64,000 nucleotides of DNA from Paragonimus skrjabini miyazakii (taxonomy: Eukaryota > Platyhelminthes > Trematoda > Plagiorchiida > Troglotrematidae): contig JTDE01021338.1 in NCBI GenBank assembly GCA_014338405.1, positions 1,818-65,817 of the forward strand, written 5' to 3'. The notes below the pieces were generated by a model. It was not told the DNA's origin, ran no database searches, and saw only the letters and a list, made by a program, of their open reading frames with translations. A program made the translations under genes and the position numbers. Shown here piece by piece: positions 26,601-36,290 of this stretch (position 1 is its first letter; each line of letters starts with the position of its first letter).

Positions 26601-29600
26601 ATCCAGTCATTGGAATCAAATGGATCCCTACAGCCCCAAATGTCCAGTGTTTAGCCGAGTGCTGGAAAAATCATGCATACTGCCATCGATGATACTAAGG
26701 GTATTATGTTAACTGCAATAAACATAAGCGTTCAGTCAGCTGATTTGATTCGACAGATGAACCGTTCAGTGATGAAGAACTAGGGGAAACTTGCTCTGTA
26801 GGTATCCCGAGTCTTCACTACCACATGTCTAGAGTGTAAGTGGTTGCCGTTTATTAGGATGAATACAACGAACTTAACCATCTGGCTTATTTATCAGTTA
26901 TGACCTCTTGTGACTTGCATTTATTTTCGGCGCATTATACTCCCAGTAAACAGGTACGGTACAGAATCGTTTATTGAACAACTAAGACAGAAATCTATAG
27001 GTTATCGTGTTGCACAGTTGCGTGACAGACATGAAAAACTTTTTATAGGTCATAGATACCAAGATGAAAAAATAAGTTTTTTTTTCAGTTGTTGCACTGA
27101 CATAAATACTATCCTCAAGGCTTTGGAACATCTTTGGTGCAAAATCGGTATGGTTAAACGCTGATTTTTCCATCAAACAATAATGTTTCCAATCATGCGA
27201 TATTCTGTCTTGTATGCGGGTGATTTTCAGTCAAACCGCGCGGAGTCGCCTTAGGTCCACTGGGAAGGACATTAATGTGAATGAAGCCAGAACTTGGAAG
27301 TGATCCATGTTTTAAAATAGCAATCATAAAAGTAGGTAAAAATACTCCCATTCAATAGTGAAACTCTCACATGGATTAGTAATACATTTCATATGATATA
27401 CAGCCACGAATGACTCACCTAGCCACTCCAACAGACCCTGCACGGCCACTTTCATCTGGTCTGGGCTCGTTTGACTACTCATTTTCTCCCCAATCAGGCT
27501 CATTACCGGCTGACTGTTCCATCTCAGTAATCCACCGCCAACGGCAAGGGCTAACCCAACAATCTGTTCCAAAACAGAAAACAGAATTGGGTTTTCATCA
27601 GCCCGTCCAATCGACAGTATTGACAAACACAAAATTTTCATGAGATGGACCATAAATTCACTGAACTTCTACGGGATCAGTGTGGACGAATAGATAGTTT
27701 GGGTTTTAGTTTGTCAATAAAACCCCCGTTATTAAAGCGTGATTGATAACCACTGCTGCACTGGGTTGAATGTTCCTATACAAACAGTCAGTCGAACAAA
27801 TGTTTTGTACGCCCCTTGATTGATCAACGTCATTGTATGGAGTGGGCATAAAAATCAGTTTAACTCGTGAAATACACCTGGTCCTCTATACATAATGACG
27901 GGTCGAAAAAGTCGTCCTTCCAGAAGTAGGCAACAGCAGAAAATCACTCATGTGAAGCGGTAAACTGAGGTAGCAAATCGATCGGTTTGGTTCGAATGAG
28001 CAACTCAACGTGATGGAATGATGAGATTTGGAAACCTTCCCAAATCAAAGGCAGGTCACAGATATCATGCCGTTCTGATACTAAACATGCGCCCCTGGAA
28101 TAACAGTTCTCAAAGGTCACAGTACAACTAATATGAACAGGTAAACTGTGAATAAAGGTTCACCGAGATCATTTCCTGAAGTTCCTGCCAAACTGAAGTG
28201 GTCAGTTAACAACACACCTCAAAGTGACTCATTCCCGCGCGACTGCACTCTAAATTACAAGCGTTGTTAACCTAACAAACATAATCACCATATTCTTCAT
28301 CCTAGTGAGCACTACTTCAACGGGACACACTGAAGCTTAGTTGTCTTGTAAATGAGACAAGGAAGAAAAACCATAGCTAGAAAACGAAAGAACTGGAAGT
28401 AAGAAATAAACTCGTTGTGTTTATCATCAAACCTTCAACATTTAGATGTATACACCTCGTGGACATAGAAATGGGTTTCAAATGATAGTAAGACTTCATC
28501 CACGATGAACACTGTTTGCAGTTTTCCTTATTTTGCGTCATTATTTGTACCTCAATCAACCAAAAACACCGTTCAAGTCACTGAACCCGATTTACGACCA
28601 TCTCTTCTAACATCACCAGACACTAACTCTCTGAGTTCGGAGGACACTAGACCAGGGAGACGAAGTGGACTAAATGTAAGTAACATCCTTCAAGTTAAAC
28701 ATCACCCACAAATGATCACAGCTATCACATTCCCATAGACTTTCCAGTCAGCTCCTTTCGAAAATATGGATGGTAAACGCATAGTGAATTTGTCAACTCC
28801 CGTTACTTGTGGCGTCGCAAAGACACCCAAATACCAATTAAAAGCAGAGTTTATAGTGTCGTAAGGAGCCGAGTGGAAAGTCTATGACAATGTGACAGCA
28901 GCGATCAATTATGGGTGATGTTCAGCTTGAAGTTAACCAAATCCACGACTACTCATCACTAACATTTTTGTTAATTGTCTTCATTTATGTGCACCAAATC
29001 GTCATTTGTTCACCTAGTTCACTAGTCGGTTGCGGCCTCGACAGACTACCAGTTGGCGCACTGAGTGCATGGCTCAATTATCCACATTTACATACATCAG
29101 CGATTGAGTAAACTAACTGGCTTGACTCCAAATGTCAAACATCCACTTCCCAACATTGCGTATGACCATGATGCAACCCGATGCAAGCAAATGAGTGGAA
29201 ATATCGAGGATCGAGTGCCTGAAGCCTTTTTATCCCCTTTACTCAGGAAATATCCAGGTTTTTCAATCGTGGAGTAATAATGCTATTACAATCGCCTTAT
29301 ATGGGCGACCATTAAGCTTCACAGAGATGTCTCCTTCAAAACTATCCCAGATTAGCAATGTTTACAGTGTCCTTGGGGATAAAAACATCTGTTTCATCTA
29401 TTATACCAACTCCCATGAGGATATAGCTTCACGAGTTCAATAATCAGTCGATAGCCACCATGACTTCATTCTCTATCATTAAATCAACTTGAACACAACA
29501 ACGTTACAGAGACATGGTTTTAGAACGCAACTCACATTCAGAAATATTTGTCGGAGCACGGGATATTGTCTAACATCATCTGTTTTGTTGGAAGAATGCG

Positions 29601-32600
29601 AAATGGCAATACAATCATCTACGAACTTTCTATTCAACAAGGTATGAGCATGTTAACGTATCTGCACAATGGCTGTTGTGCCTAAAGTGATCTAAGTCTT
29701 GCATGTTTTCTGCGTGTAGCGTCCAATAAAGAGTCAAAGTAAAATCTGAAAGTATTCAGTGTTTCTAATAGAAATTTGTTTATGTGCATACTATCTTACG
29801 AGGAATACAGTAATTTCAAGCTTCTTTCTGGAAATGGTTGGTATAAAATTTTGCTAGCACAGAAGACGCGTTTTTTGAATACTATCGCTTCTGGTCATGA
29901 TTTGGGTCAGCTTAGTAACTTTCTGATGTTCTTACAACAAGACTCTTAAACGACCGTCCTTGACTTATTAATCCTCGCTTTCCGTTCCTAAACAACTAGA
30001 AATATTGGATGGGGAAGGAGGTAATGTGTTGGTGGACAAACACGATGGAACTGAGCAGACCTTCGCTAAAACCATTTCGTAATTTGCATGATTATGTTTT
30101 CGGAGCTCGATCCAGGAACAGTTGTAATTAACTCTAGCATGGTATCACAATTGAACCAGTTGTACATATTTGATCAACTTGTCAACTATCATCGGTTTAA
30201 CCACGAAGATGCTTTGATACCATGGCTTGAATACTTCAAAACCGCCAACAAATCCTGAAAATTCTCAACAGGTCGAGACTTGCAGTCTTTGGTACGACTA
30301 GTGCTGGTGAGGTTACCGAAAGTCGTAACAGAAAGATAGGTGACTGTTCAGAATACAACCTTTTTCTAAGCATAAACAGTTGAACCTTTAGGTACTACTA
30401 ATTGCAATCGGCTGGTGTGCGAATCATAGCACGCAGTTTACTCAATCTTAGTTAAGTCACTGGGCCTCATAGTGATTAGCGGTTACAAGAAAAGCACCAG
30501 CCACAATGAAGACTCGAGGATGTTCGACGCAGTTTGGTATCAATAAGATGGTTTGAACTATTGGCCATTCATACACAGAACATGTAATTAGTAACGGGTA
30601 TATCTATGTCTCAAATACACCTGATCAAACTTTGAACTTTTGACCTCAAGTGGTCAGTAACGTGACCTTATGATTAAGACCTCTGATAAATGAAATGCAA
30701 AACTTAGTTTACTTGCCCAGTTAAACGACAGTCCTGAGTTTCAGACGGCTTCTCACTGTATGATTAAAAATTAGTCGACGCCGGCCAGACAAGCGTCCTC
30801 ACAAAATCACGGGAATCGAAGCATTTGTTTTTGGGCACACTGTAGCAACCTGGGGATTTCACCAGCCTGTCTGCGGTATGATGTGTAAAATAGTTTCAAA
30901 ACTCATAGTTGCACATTGTACCTAGGCTATTAAGAAAGTTCGCATGATGCATGTTGTTCGATTGTTTGTCTGCATGCCATTTGACTACGGCGCGAACCCG
31001 AACGCACACTTGTGTCACACACTTCCGGTTTAATCGCTCGTCGACGGCTGGTATCTAGCCTCTCTAGCTAATTTACGTGTCGGTGCCATTTTCTAGCGCT
31101 ATAAGAGACCCTTTATATATTTCGAGTAATAAATATTCGGTCTCTTCTCTCGACGGCCTTTTGTATTTCGCGTCTGGTTAATTCGTACCTGGGGAAAACG
31201 ACTTAGTGCAACGTGCATTAAAACACTTTCTTAGCTCGATTCTCCACGATTAATAGTGTCCTTGTCTTGACATATCACTCATGGACAGCAGTCAGTGGAG
31301 ATGTGAACCGGCAAAGTTTATACTTCCTCAGATTAGCATCGAGGAAGTGAGGGCGAGTTGTATAAAAGTTTGTAATTTTGCTCCATCCCACCGGGAGAAG
31401 AATATTCAACGAACGAAACAGTGACTAACGCCACCGTTAAATCTTTGAAACAGTTCTGGTTTGACGGTCCAGCCCCGGTTCAAACGACGGTCACCAAAGG
31501 TCCAGCGCAGTTCTCGTAGGAACAAGTGGTTTTTGTCGTTAATCAGTGAACAGCCAGTTAAAATTCAATCCCTTCTTACTTAGCAGACGTAATGAACTAC
31601 TTAATGACAACATATTTGGTTGCTCGGATGAGAATGAATTTCGTCAGTAGATGCACGGGAACTAGCATATCTCTAAAGAAAAAACGTAACCAGAGCTTAA
31701 AATCCATTTAATTTCACAATAAAACAGTCCTAAGCACTTGAAACAAAAACCACTAGAATGATCTTGGTTTTTTGTCGGATAATTTAATACACCTAAATGG
31801 AAAGTAAGTACCTTGTTCAAGAATGTGTGACCAACTGATGTATGTTTTTTGAGAACATCCTTCATTTTGTCAAATAGTATTACATACTCAACAAGAAGAA
31901 CTATGTAATGCGTAATATTAAGGCAAAATCGACCAAGAAAACTAAGGGATACGCATAATTATCCATTGTGATAAGCAGATAATAAAGTTAACCCACATGG
32001 AACAAAGCTTATCACAAGTTCTTGCTTTGGACTAGCTAAATCGATAGGGGGTTGCATTCACACTGATCACGCGGAGTTCACATCATCTATTTATCATGAG
32101 TTTATCTACCCGGCCCTCAACAAAAATTGACAGAGTCCGTTCAACGGGGCAAATAATAATGCATATTTCAGCCAAATCTTACAACAAAAATTAATTACAT
32201 AATCGCAGGCTGAAATAAACGAATCGACTGGCATTGCTATCCATCTTCTTCACAGTCTACTAAGGATCCACATGCCAACCCTGATTTCGAGGCTTATTCT
32301 CGTTATGTACAACTTACCATACAACGCAACAACAAACTGATTAGCAGAACAAATTGAACGTGTTAGTTAGCAATTTCTCCTTCACAACCTTCCCAATACG
32401 ATTAATTTTGTTACTAAAATTAACAGTTCTCCCATGCGCCTGTCGATCTCAAATGCTTTTCCCCAAAGAGTATTAAATTCGTTTGTCTACACAGTTCAGA
32501 ATACTCACATAAGGTTGCTGCAAGAACTACTTCAATACCGTACTGCTAGTGTTCACTTCAAATCTAACAGGGTTTTAACGTCAAACTGATAAAACTACAA

Positions 32601-34575
32601 TGAGGTCTCCATCAAATCTATGGTGAAACTGGAGCGTTATATACTAAGTCAGTCTATTGAATATATGTGATTACATCAACGCTTTTATTATCTTGAAATC
32701 TGGTCACGACTGGATTACGCTTACTCGTTCGATCAGGCGCATATTTATTTCCTGGTTTTTCGGATGTAAATTGGAATGAGCACTTAGATTGTTAGAACAC
32801 TCAGCTTTTTAACACAATGTGGTTCAGGAATTGTACATCTTTTAACAGATTCTGTGCCTGCTTAACGGAGTCTAATTGTCATGAAAATGTTTTATCACCG
32901 AGTCAATAAAAACTCGTTCTGTTGATGTATCAGACCAGAATCTAGGTCCAACTAGTAATGTGTTGAAGGAAAATGGCTATCCAGCTGGCCTCCTAACTCG
33001 GAATATGTTCCTAATCAAACGGCAAAACGGGTCTCCATGGTGGGGAAGAAACTTGCACTTGCCCACACGCCATTCAAGAATATATTACGGCAGAAGCAGT
33101 CAACCGTTGGTTTCACCAGACCATCACACTTCTCCGGCGGAAGTACTACACAAAGGTTCACCTCGCACCAAACTAACAGTCAATAAGAAGAGCATACTTC
33201 GTGGTTACCACCAGCTCACGTTTATGCACTCATTCTGTTGCTACTGTAGAGCTGAATATGTAGGTGACACTTCGAGGTGTTCGCCCAAGCGGTTCACATA
33301 ACTCAATCTAGAGTTGACCGAGAATGGTTTGATCAAACCCACCATCGGTGTAGTCACGGTACATCAGGTCCACACTAATCACCCAACTGACACCGCTCAC
33401 GCTTTTTGTGTAGTTTATCATTTTTGGGCCGCCCACACCCGGTTGGCCGGATAACGAATGCTAGTCTCGTCCTTGTCGCAAACACAGTTCACATTACTAG
33501 CTTGTATTTCCACCTAAAATATGAACCACATTTCTCTGACGTAGCTATGTGCAATTCCAAACCGTCCAAACAATTACCCACCACTCACTCGCCAGGAAAA
33601 AATGACATTAACTATGCTTATTATACTTCGCAACAGAAAACAGTAAAAACGTTCTAGTAACAGCTGATTCAAGTCAGTAAGTCTATTTTTTTAAATGAAA
33701 GTACGGTGATGAAAACCTATGGCGATGATCGCCCTTTTCAGGTTGATAATTTTTCTCCCTTTATAAAGTCTAGTTTTTACATAATTCTGATCGTTTATTT
33801 TGATTGTTAGATCAACAGAAGTCGAGGAGATCTGAGATCAAAATTTTTAAAGGTAACTTTCACTATTCATTTAAAAACCGAAAATAGTAAAAAGTGACTA
33901 CTCCAATTTTTTTGTGTTAAGAAATATTGCCAGAAATTCCAATCCCTACGGTTGTTAACTTCGATGTCAGTATGCAACAATTATCTTGGATGTCTCGTAT
34001 TCAACGGCAATTATGTACACCGTGGTATAATAAATAACGATTTCGATTCGCAATAAAGGGTTGTGAGTTTAAATGCTGTTCGGTTTATCTCCATCTGACA
34101 GATCCAAACAGGAACGAAAAAAGTAACGTCGGATTAAGAGACACTTAGATCTACAGACTTACGATGGACTGGACTACGTTCACCAAATCACTGGGGTATG
34201 AAAACATGCAGAACTATTTCATCAGCAGTACACCTCATTTAGATCTTCGATCTACGTCGTGTTAATCGATATGATTGATTAAAATTTTTAACACTGTGAG
34301 GTTTGCACTAATACACTTTGAGCATCTAGACGAATGTCATCAATCTACTATAATCTCTATTTTCGTGTTGCCACATGTGTTCGTCTAGTAGCATATCACG
34401 AAATACAAAAGAACCGACACATGCCATCAAATCAATGATAGACACTCGAGTTAGTGTCTGAGTTGAGTAAACTTCGAATTTTGATTAGGAAACAGATAAA
34501 ACCGACCGGACTTACCAAAAATATCACATTGAAAAGTATGATGATTACACGAGAAGTACAGGAGCAGCACGTCAT
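2579..34575 (-). CDS. Tetraspanin family membrane protein (partial gene, exons 1-5, 3' end off the left edge)
   Basis: Five minus-strand exons (34,516-34,575; 27,419-27,563; 17,947-18,050; 14,939-15,013; 2,579-2,683) join in frame to give about 163 residues. The cytoplasmic start is Cys-rich (MTCCSC), a likely palmitoylation site. Transmembrane segment 1 carries the family Asn (LFNVIF). A short extracellular loop follows, then segment 2 with LIGLIGAICNSRLIL in place of the usual G-C-C-G-A, segment 3 with the family Glu (IAEII), and the start of the large extracellular loop. Tetraspanins organise partner proteins at plasma membranes; in flukes they are known tegument surface antigens. The CCG motif, loop cysteines and segment 4 were not found and should lie beyond base 1. 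The first four exons are firm; the fifth is less so. Introns are about 7.0, 9.4, 2.9 and 12.3 kb. Confidence 0.86.
5631..5775 (-). repeat. SINE family 1, body copy
   Basis: It shares with the 37.7-kb copy the order ACTTTCC..AGTCCCC..TTTTAAAA, then GCATTAGATTCGAG, GCATATCCTTG, GGGACTAG and GCACCATTGA. The tRNA-like head lies at the right on the minus strand. It is more diverged than the others. Confidence 0.7.
5824..5913 (-). CDS. Weaker candidate for the same tetraspanin loop exon
   Basis: A 90-nt stretch is open in phase 0 at both ends. Its donor ACG/GTAAGA is good but its acceptor (CCATGTGAG) has a poor pyrimidine tract. The translation ILQQLLYNAAST then LINAYDNFIQTT also resembles the loop segment that leads to F-x-C-C-G. 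It lies between exon 4 and the stronger candidate, so it could be an alternative exon, an additional one, or chance. Confidence 0.35.
9690..11908 (+). mobile_element. BEL/Pao LTR retrotransposon pol remnant (RNase H, integrase, C-terminal domain)
   Basis: Domains follow the BEL/Pao order but are broken by stops and frameshifts. A block ending in a degenerate F-D-x-L-G-L motif starts near 10,003. The RNase H-like segment ELHIFYDASK lies at about 10,200-10,235, and IPRLE follows near 10,340. A zinc-finger/linker part with REFWIPKCTSRIRHV starts near 10,915. The integrase core EVYNDNGENS near 11,240 carries the D-N-G of the catalytic domain, followed by RFNSPASSH. The BEL/Pao C-terminal domain (HKWNKPQLDLRVG, 11,690 on) ends at the stop near 11,908. 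The gene is dead. I could not delimit LTRs. The element is inserted antisense to the tetraspanin. Confidence 0.82.
12687..13135 (-). mobile_element. RTE-like LINE reverse transcriptase, palm fragment (minus strand)
   Basis: Read on the minus strand from about 13,135 the frames give a degenerate D-x-A-G-F-R start, then SFTLRWILEYRY, then MIVVFLDLKAAF (catalytic palm Asp) and LLRSLCAHSASRMRIYGQLS. After a frame change they give LVLFNFVTEN and GADDMILL (the Y-A-D-D box with Tyr changed to Gly). The copy is inactive. Its order and spacing match trematode RTE-like LINEs. It joins the fragment at 13,139 in opposite orientation. Confidence 0.82.
13139..13560 (+). mobile_element. RTE-like LINE reverse transcriptase, fingers fragment (plus strand)
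   Basis: In this orientation the frame gives PDDHPSEAGVAIRL, then NKTAGPDLLSS (family K-A-A-G-P-D) and LCKDGGEML, then VDLVFKKEARILCGN. It ends in a degraded GRGVFDHV segment near 13,520. These are the parts that should precede the palm piece at 12,687-13,135, but they point the other way. Confidence 0.8.
14516..14757. repeat. SINE family 1 fold-back: tail in minus orientation joined to a nearly full plus copy
   Basis: Left arm 14,516-14,590 and right arm 14,682-14,757 are near-perfect reverse complements of about 75 nt (TTGAACATCACCC...CCTTTCGAAA). Between them lies the plus-strand body with the B-box-like GGTTCAAGTCC at 14,604-14,614, typical of a tRNA-derived SINE head. The structure sits about 180 nt downstream of tetraspanin exon 4 in the direction of transcription. 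Confidence 0.82.
14939..15013 (-). CDS. Tetraspanin exon 4: TM3 (75 nt)
   Basis: The acceptor CCTATTTCAG and donor CTG/GTAAGC enclose exactly 75 nt in phase 0, a length I recall as common for this exon in animal tetraspanin genes. The frame reads YLILHGLLVIAEIIVVIIY then ATRPTL. The Glu in the middle of the helix is a family hallmark of TM3. Confidence 0.86.
15014..17946 (-). other. Tetraspanin intron 3
   Basis: This intron is 2.9 kb, with donor GTAAGT and acceptor CTATTTCAG on the minus strand. I saw only a short TGTC tandem repeat near 17,703-17,722 and no transposon coding motif. Confidence 0.8.
17947..18050 (-). CDS. Tetraspanin exon 3: TM2
   Basis: The acceptor CATTTGTTTCAG and donor ATC/GTAAGT bound 104 nt that enter in phase 1 and leave in phase 0. 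The translation APFALGIFISGIIIIVLC then IIGLIGAICNSRLILVI is one membrane helix plus the inner-loop start. The G-x-x-G-A block is where tetraspanins usually have G-C-C-G-A; here the two Cys are replaced by Leu-Ile. Confidence 0.86.
18691..19226. repeat. SINE family 2 inverted pair, arms of about 210 nt
   Basis: Left arm 18,691-18,901 (minus) and right arm 19,015-19,226 (plus) are reverse complements with scattered mismatches, separated by about 113 nt. The right arm holds TGGTCTAGTGGATGAG (A-box-like, 19,073-19,088) and GGGTTCGGTTCACCG (B-box-like, 19,126-19,140), so it is a second tRNA-derived SINE family unrelated to family 1. A transcript through it would fold into a long hairpin. Confidence 0.85.
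20640..20960 (-). mobile_element. RTE-like LINE reverse transcriptase palm fragment
   Basis: The minus strand reads FSTMNDVCQGFPPSPLL (family G-V-R-Q-G-C-P-L-S-P), then TFVLNRTVGEYLQHS and DRADDKILL, a decayed Y-A-D-D box. Upstream residues fade by about 20,960. The copy is non-functional. Confidence 0.72.
21940..23230 (+). mobile_element. RTE-like LINE: apurinic endonuclease and RT fingers remnant
   Basis: An endonuclease stretch reads LDAVKNAFNDDLFGLLRQ and then SDLNAKLG near 22,105, in place of the usual G-D-x-N-A-K, followed by NDNGNRLSQLG and a Q-x-C-V-T-W motif. After a degenerate linker, the RT fingers appear as LKHNKAPCLDLLPLALFKD (about 23,040-23,100). The copy stops near 23,230, before the catalytic palm. 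Confidence 0.75.
25250..26330 (+). mobile_element. RTE-like LINE reverse transcriptase, palm to C terminus
   Basis: An ISYLSLPFQLP stretch corresponds to G-C-P-L-S-P-F-L-F-N-F. It is followed by an intact YADD box at 25,392-25,403 (KYADDTVSLG), then LWRHKDIHLPIKSRVYSA, FDHRCPRQL and a tail with HHPQHWLETLCDMAVR-type sequence near 26,110-26,190. Frameshifts and stops disable it. Confidence 0.8.
27419..27563 (-). CDS. Tetraspanin exon 2: second half of TM1 and short extracellular loop
   Basis: The acceptor has a long pyrimidine tract (TTCTGTTTTCTGTTTTGGAACAG, minus strand), after which the frame reads IVGLALAVGGGLLRW and then a hydrophilic loop with LIGEKMSSQTSPDQMKV. The donor CTAG/GTGAGT leaves phase 1. 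Length is 145 nt. The G-x-A-L-x-x-G pattern at the end of TM1 is typical of tetraspanins. Confidence 0.86.
28522..28675 (+). CDS. Exon-like frame of unknown gene, plus strand
   Basis: An acceptor (ACACTGTTTGCAG) and a strong donor (AAAT/GTAAGT) bound 154 nt with an open frame rich in Ser, Thr, Pro and charged residues (for example SSEDTRPGRRSGLN), as in a disordered region. It lies antisense within tetraspanin intron 1. No neighbouring exon was found, so it may be chance. Confidence 0.3.
28689..28933. repeat. Two SINE family 1 tails in opposite orientation around a LINE scrap
   Basis: Left tail 28,689-28,764 is in minus orientation and right tail 28,864-28,933 in plus orientation. Both are truncated at the same internal CCTTTCGAAA-like edge. 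The middle is LINE coding sequence rather than SINE body. Confidence 0.75.
28777..28860 (+). mobile_element. Short RTE-like LINE scrap between two SINE arms
   Basis: About 84 nt translate as FVNSRYLWRRKDTQIPIKS, the same segment as in the LINE at 25.68-25.72 kb. It is bounded by oppositely oriented SINE tails. Confidence 0.65.
30839..31424 (+). mobile_element. LTR-like promoter region with short gag-like frame
   Basis: A stretch starting TGTAGCAACC has a TATA-type box (TATAAG, 31,100-31,105) and an AATAAA (31,128-31,133), followed by CG-richer sequence and an ATG at 31,281. That ATG opens a 47-codon frame beginning MDSSQWRCEPAKFILPQIS. The spacing matches the U3-R-U5 plus gag start of a gypsy-type element. 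No second LTR and no pol follow, so it may instead be a promoter and first exon of an unknown gene. Confidence 0.4.
32960..33301 (+). mobile_element. Penelope-like element, GIY-YIG endonuclease remnant
   Basis: The frame starts LKENGYPAGLLTRNM, resembling the Penelope-like N-G-Y-P segment at the RT end. It continues with a linker and ends YHQLTFMHSFCCYCRAEYVG then DTSR, the C-x-x-C-x-x-x-Y-V-G-x-T-S/T pattern of the GIY-YIG domain. The tail R-F-T is followed by a stop. The element is truncated. Confidence 0.62.
34516..34575 (-). CDS. Tetraspanin exon 1: start codon and first half of TM1
   Basis: The ATG at 34,575 encodes 20 residues, MTCCSCTSR followed by the hydrophobic stretch VIIILFNVIFL, then a strong donor TTG/GTAAGT in phase 0. 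This joins exon 2 to complete a single 25-residue membrane segment with the conserved Asn. It is too short to stand out as an open reading frame and was found by looking for the missing half of TM1. Confidence 0.82.
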
Positions 34576-36029
34576 TTTCGGCCGGAGATTTCAAAATGGC
34601 AACTGAATTAAAAGGAAACAAAATCACAATTAGTATGTTGAAGTTTGAAATGTTGGAGAAAACCAAATAATGTCTAATGATCAGTTTGGAAGATTTTAGA
34701 CCAGTACGAGCGATCATTATCACCGGGTTCATCCATGTGCTCTTAAGTTAAGAAATGACCACTTCAGTGCGACGATCAGCCAGCGGGTGGCAAAGCGGTA
34801 ACTGACAATCCGTTCGTTTGTGAAAGTTATAAGCGATTTTTGGCGGTGGATTCATAAAACGCCGGATGAGAATTCCGTGTGAACCAGAAAGTTTGCTGTT
34901 CGAATGACTTGCAAAATGGTTCAACCACAGGCCGACTAATTCTTCGTGTATCAAAATTAACTTGTGAGTTAAAATCTTTACTTCGCAGCTGCTCCCTAGT
35001 TATATTCGCTCATCACACGATGCCTGGTTGTGTGGCGATACTCAGTATGTACTACTGACAGCACTGTTGATTTCTAATGCATAGTCAGATTTCTGAAACT
35101 TCACGGTCCAATACTGAGATATCACCTTTAAACGTATATCAGCCTCCAAACAGCGCAGTTTTTTAATATGAAACTATTGGCGCACACACATACAATGGAA
35201 ACAGATAGGACAAACACATCAAATGGTGCAGCGTGGTCTCTGAAAATGTATTTAAGGTATGAACCAGAACCGGAAGCTCCAAAGTAATCTGTTTTGCTCA
35301 TTGTATCAGTTTAGACCACTCTAACGATTGTAACTGTATGCAGTGAGGGGTTACGCTGTATCACTAATAACTTGTCAATTATAGTATAAAGTTAGAACCG
35401 TCATTATTTGACCGCAAATTCGTTGTTCAGCTATACTTTTCAGATAGCTGCTTTTCAACTCACTGTGTAATTCAATTTCGCAATTGTAAGAGTCCTTCAA
35501 TGACGCAAATCTGCAGGTTTGATTGTAATCAGGTGATCGTGTAGACTATTGCCTTATTGCTCTCATTGTAACCACCATAAAGTCGCCGTATCAAAACACA
35601 TTCATACTTGCTAGCGAGGGGTCAAAATACTGTTTGCAGCAAGTTTGATGGGTTCTTCAGTCTTGAAACAGTTCATTCTCAATGAACTTGAATAGGACAA
35701 GGAGAGGACTCAAGTCCTGTGATACTATCCGGAGTAATGTTTCGTATATAGTTACCGCACACGTTACTAGTTTCAAACGTTCAGACAAGGTTTCACAGGG
35801 AGGCAGACATAGCTTAAGGGAATGAACAGACGGATATAAAAATAAAAACATGTGAATTGTGACTACCAGGACAATCACAATATCAACTCAAATTTTTTTT
35901 GAACACACATGAAGGGATTGTAGTTTCTGATAGCCAAATTCCAAACAAAATAGTTGATGTGTTTCCGGTTACTCTAAACGATTACAGAGAACGCATCATA
36001 AACTTTGACCATGTGCCTTATTTAGGCTA

Positions 36030-36290
36030 TGTATTTGCCACTGATAGTGTTGGGTACCATTCCCCTCTCTCAGTACAAGCTCCTGAAGGCTGCAGCTGTC
36101 TTTCGTGCCCCTCTAGAGCATGGTGCTTGATACGAGCAGCTAGTTGACAGTTTGTATTTCTCATGTAGCTCATACTGTAGCTACATGGACATCCGTACCA
36201 ACATTGGGATGGAACGGACGTACAGGCTGATTCTTCATGGCCGAGGAGACTAGTCAGGCTCTGGTTTGCTGTGTTGTACAGCGTTTTCAT
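36030..36290 (-). mobile_element. Penelope-like GIY-YIG fragment (minus strand)
   Basis: The minus strand reads CSYSMSYMRNTNCQLAARIK then HHALEG, the second half of a GIY-YIG core with Y-M-R in place of Y-V/I-G, then a decayed tail. It is weaker than the copy at 33 kb. Confidence 0.5.

Larger units (their letters stand above)
18051..27418 (-). other. Tetraspanin intron 2, rich in LINE pieces
   Basis: This intron is 9.4 kb, with donor GTGAGT and acceptor TTTGTTTCAG. It contains the long SINE inverted repeat (18,691-19,226) and three groups of RTE-like LINE coding remnants (20.64-20.96, 21.94-23.23 and 25.25-26.33 kb). 19.3-20.6 kb and 23.3-25.2 kb hold nothing I recognise. 24.7-25.2 kb is more GC-rich than its surroundings and open in several frames, possibly an unidentified repeat. 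Confidence 0.78.
27564..34515 (-). other. Tetraspanin intron 1
   Basis: This intron is 7.0 kb, with donor GTAAGT. It holds a plus-strand exon-like frame (28,522-28,675), a SINE pair around a LINE scrap (28,689-28,933), an LTR-like region with a short gag-like frame (about 30,839-31,424) and a Penelope-like GIY-YIG fragment (32,960-33,301). The rest shows nothing recognisable. Confidence 0.75.
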
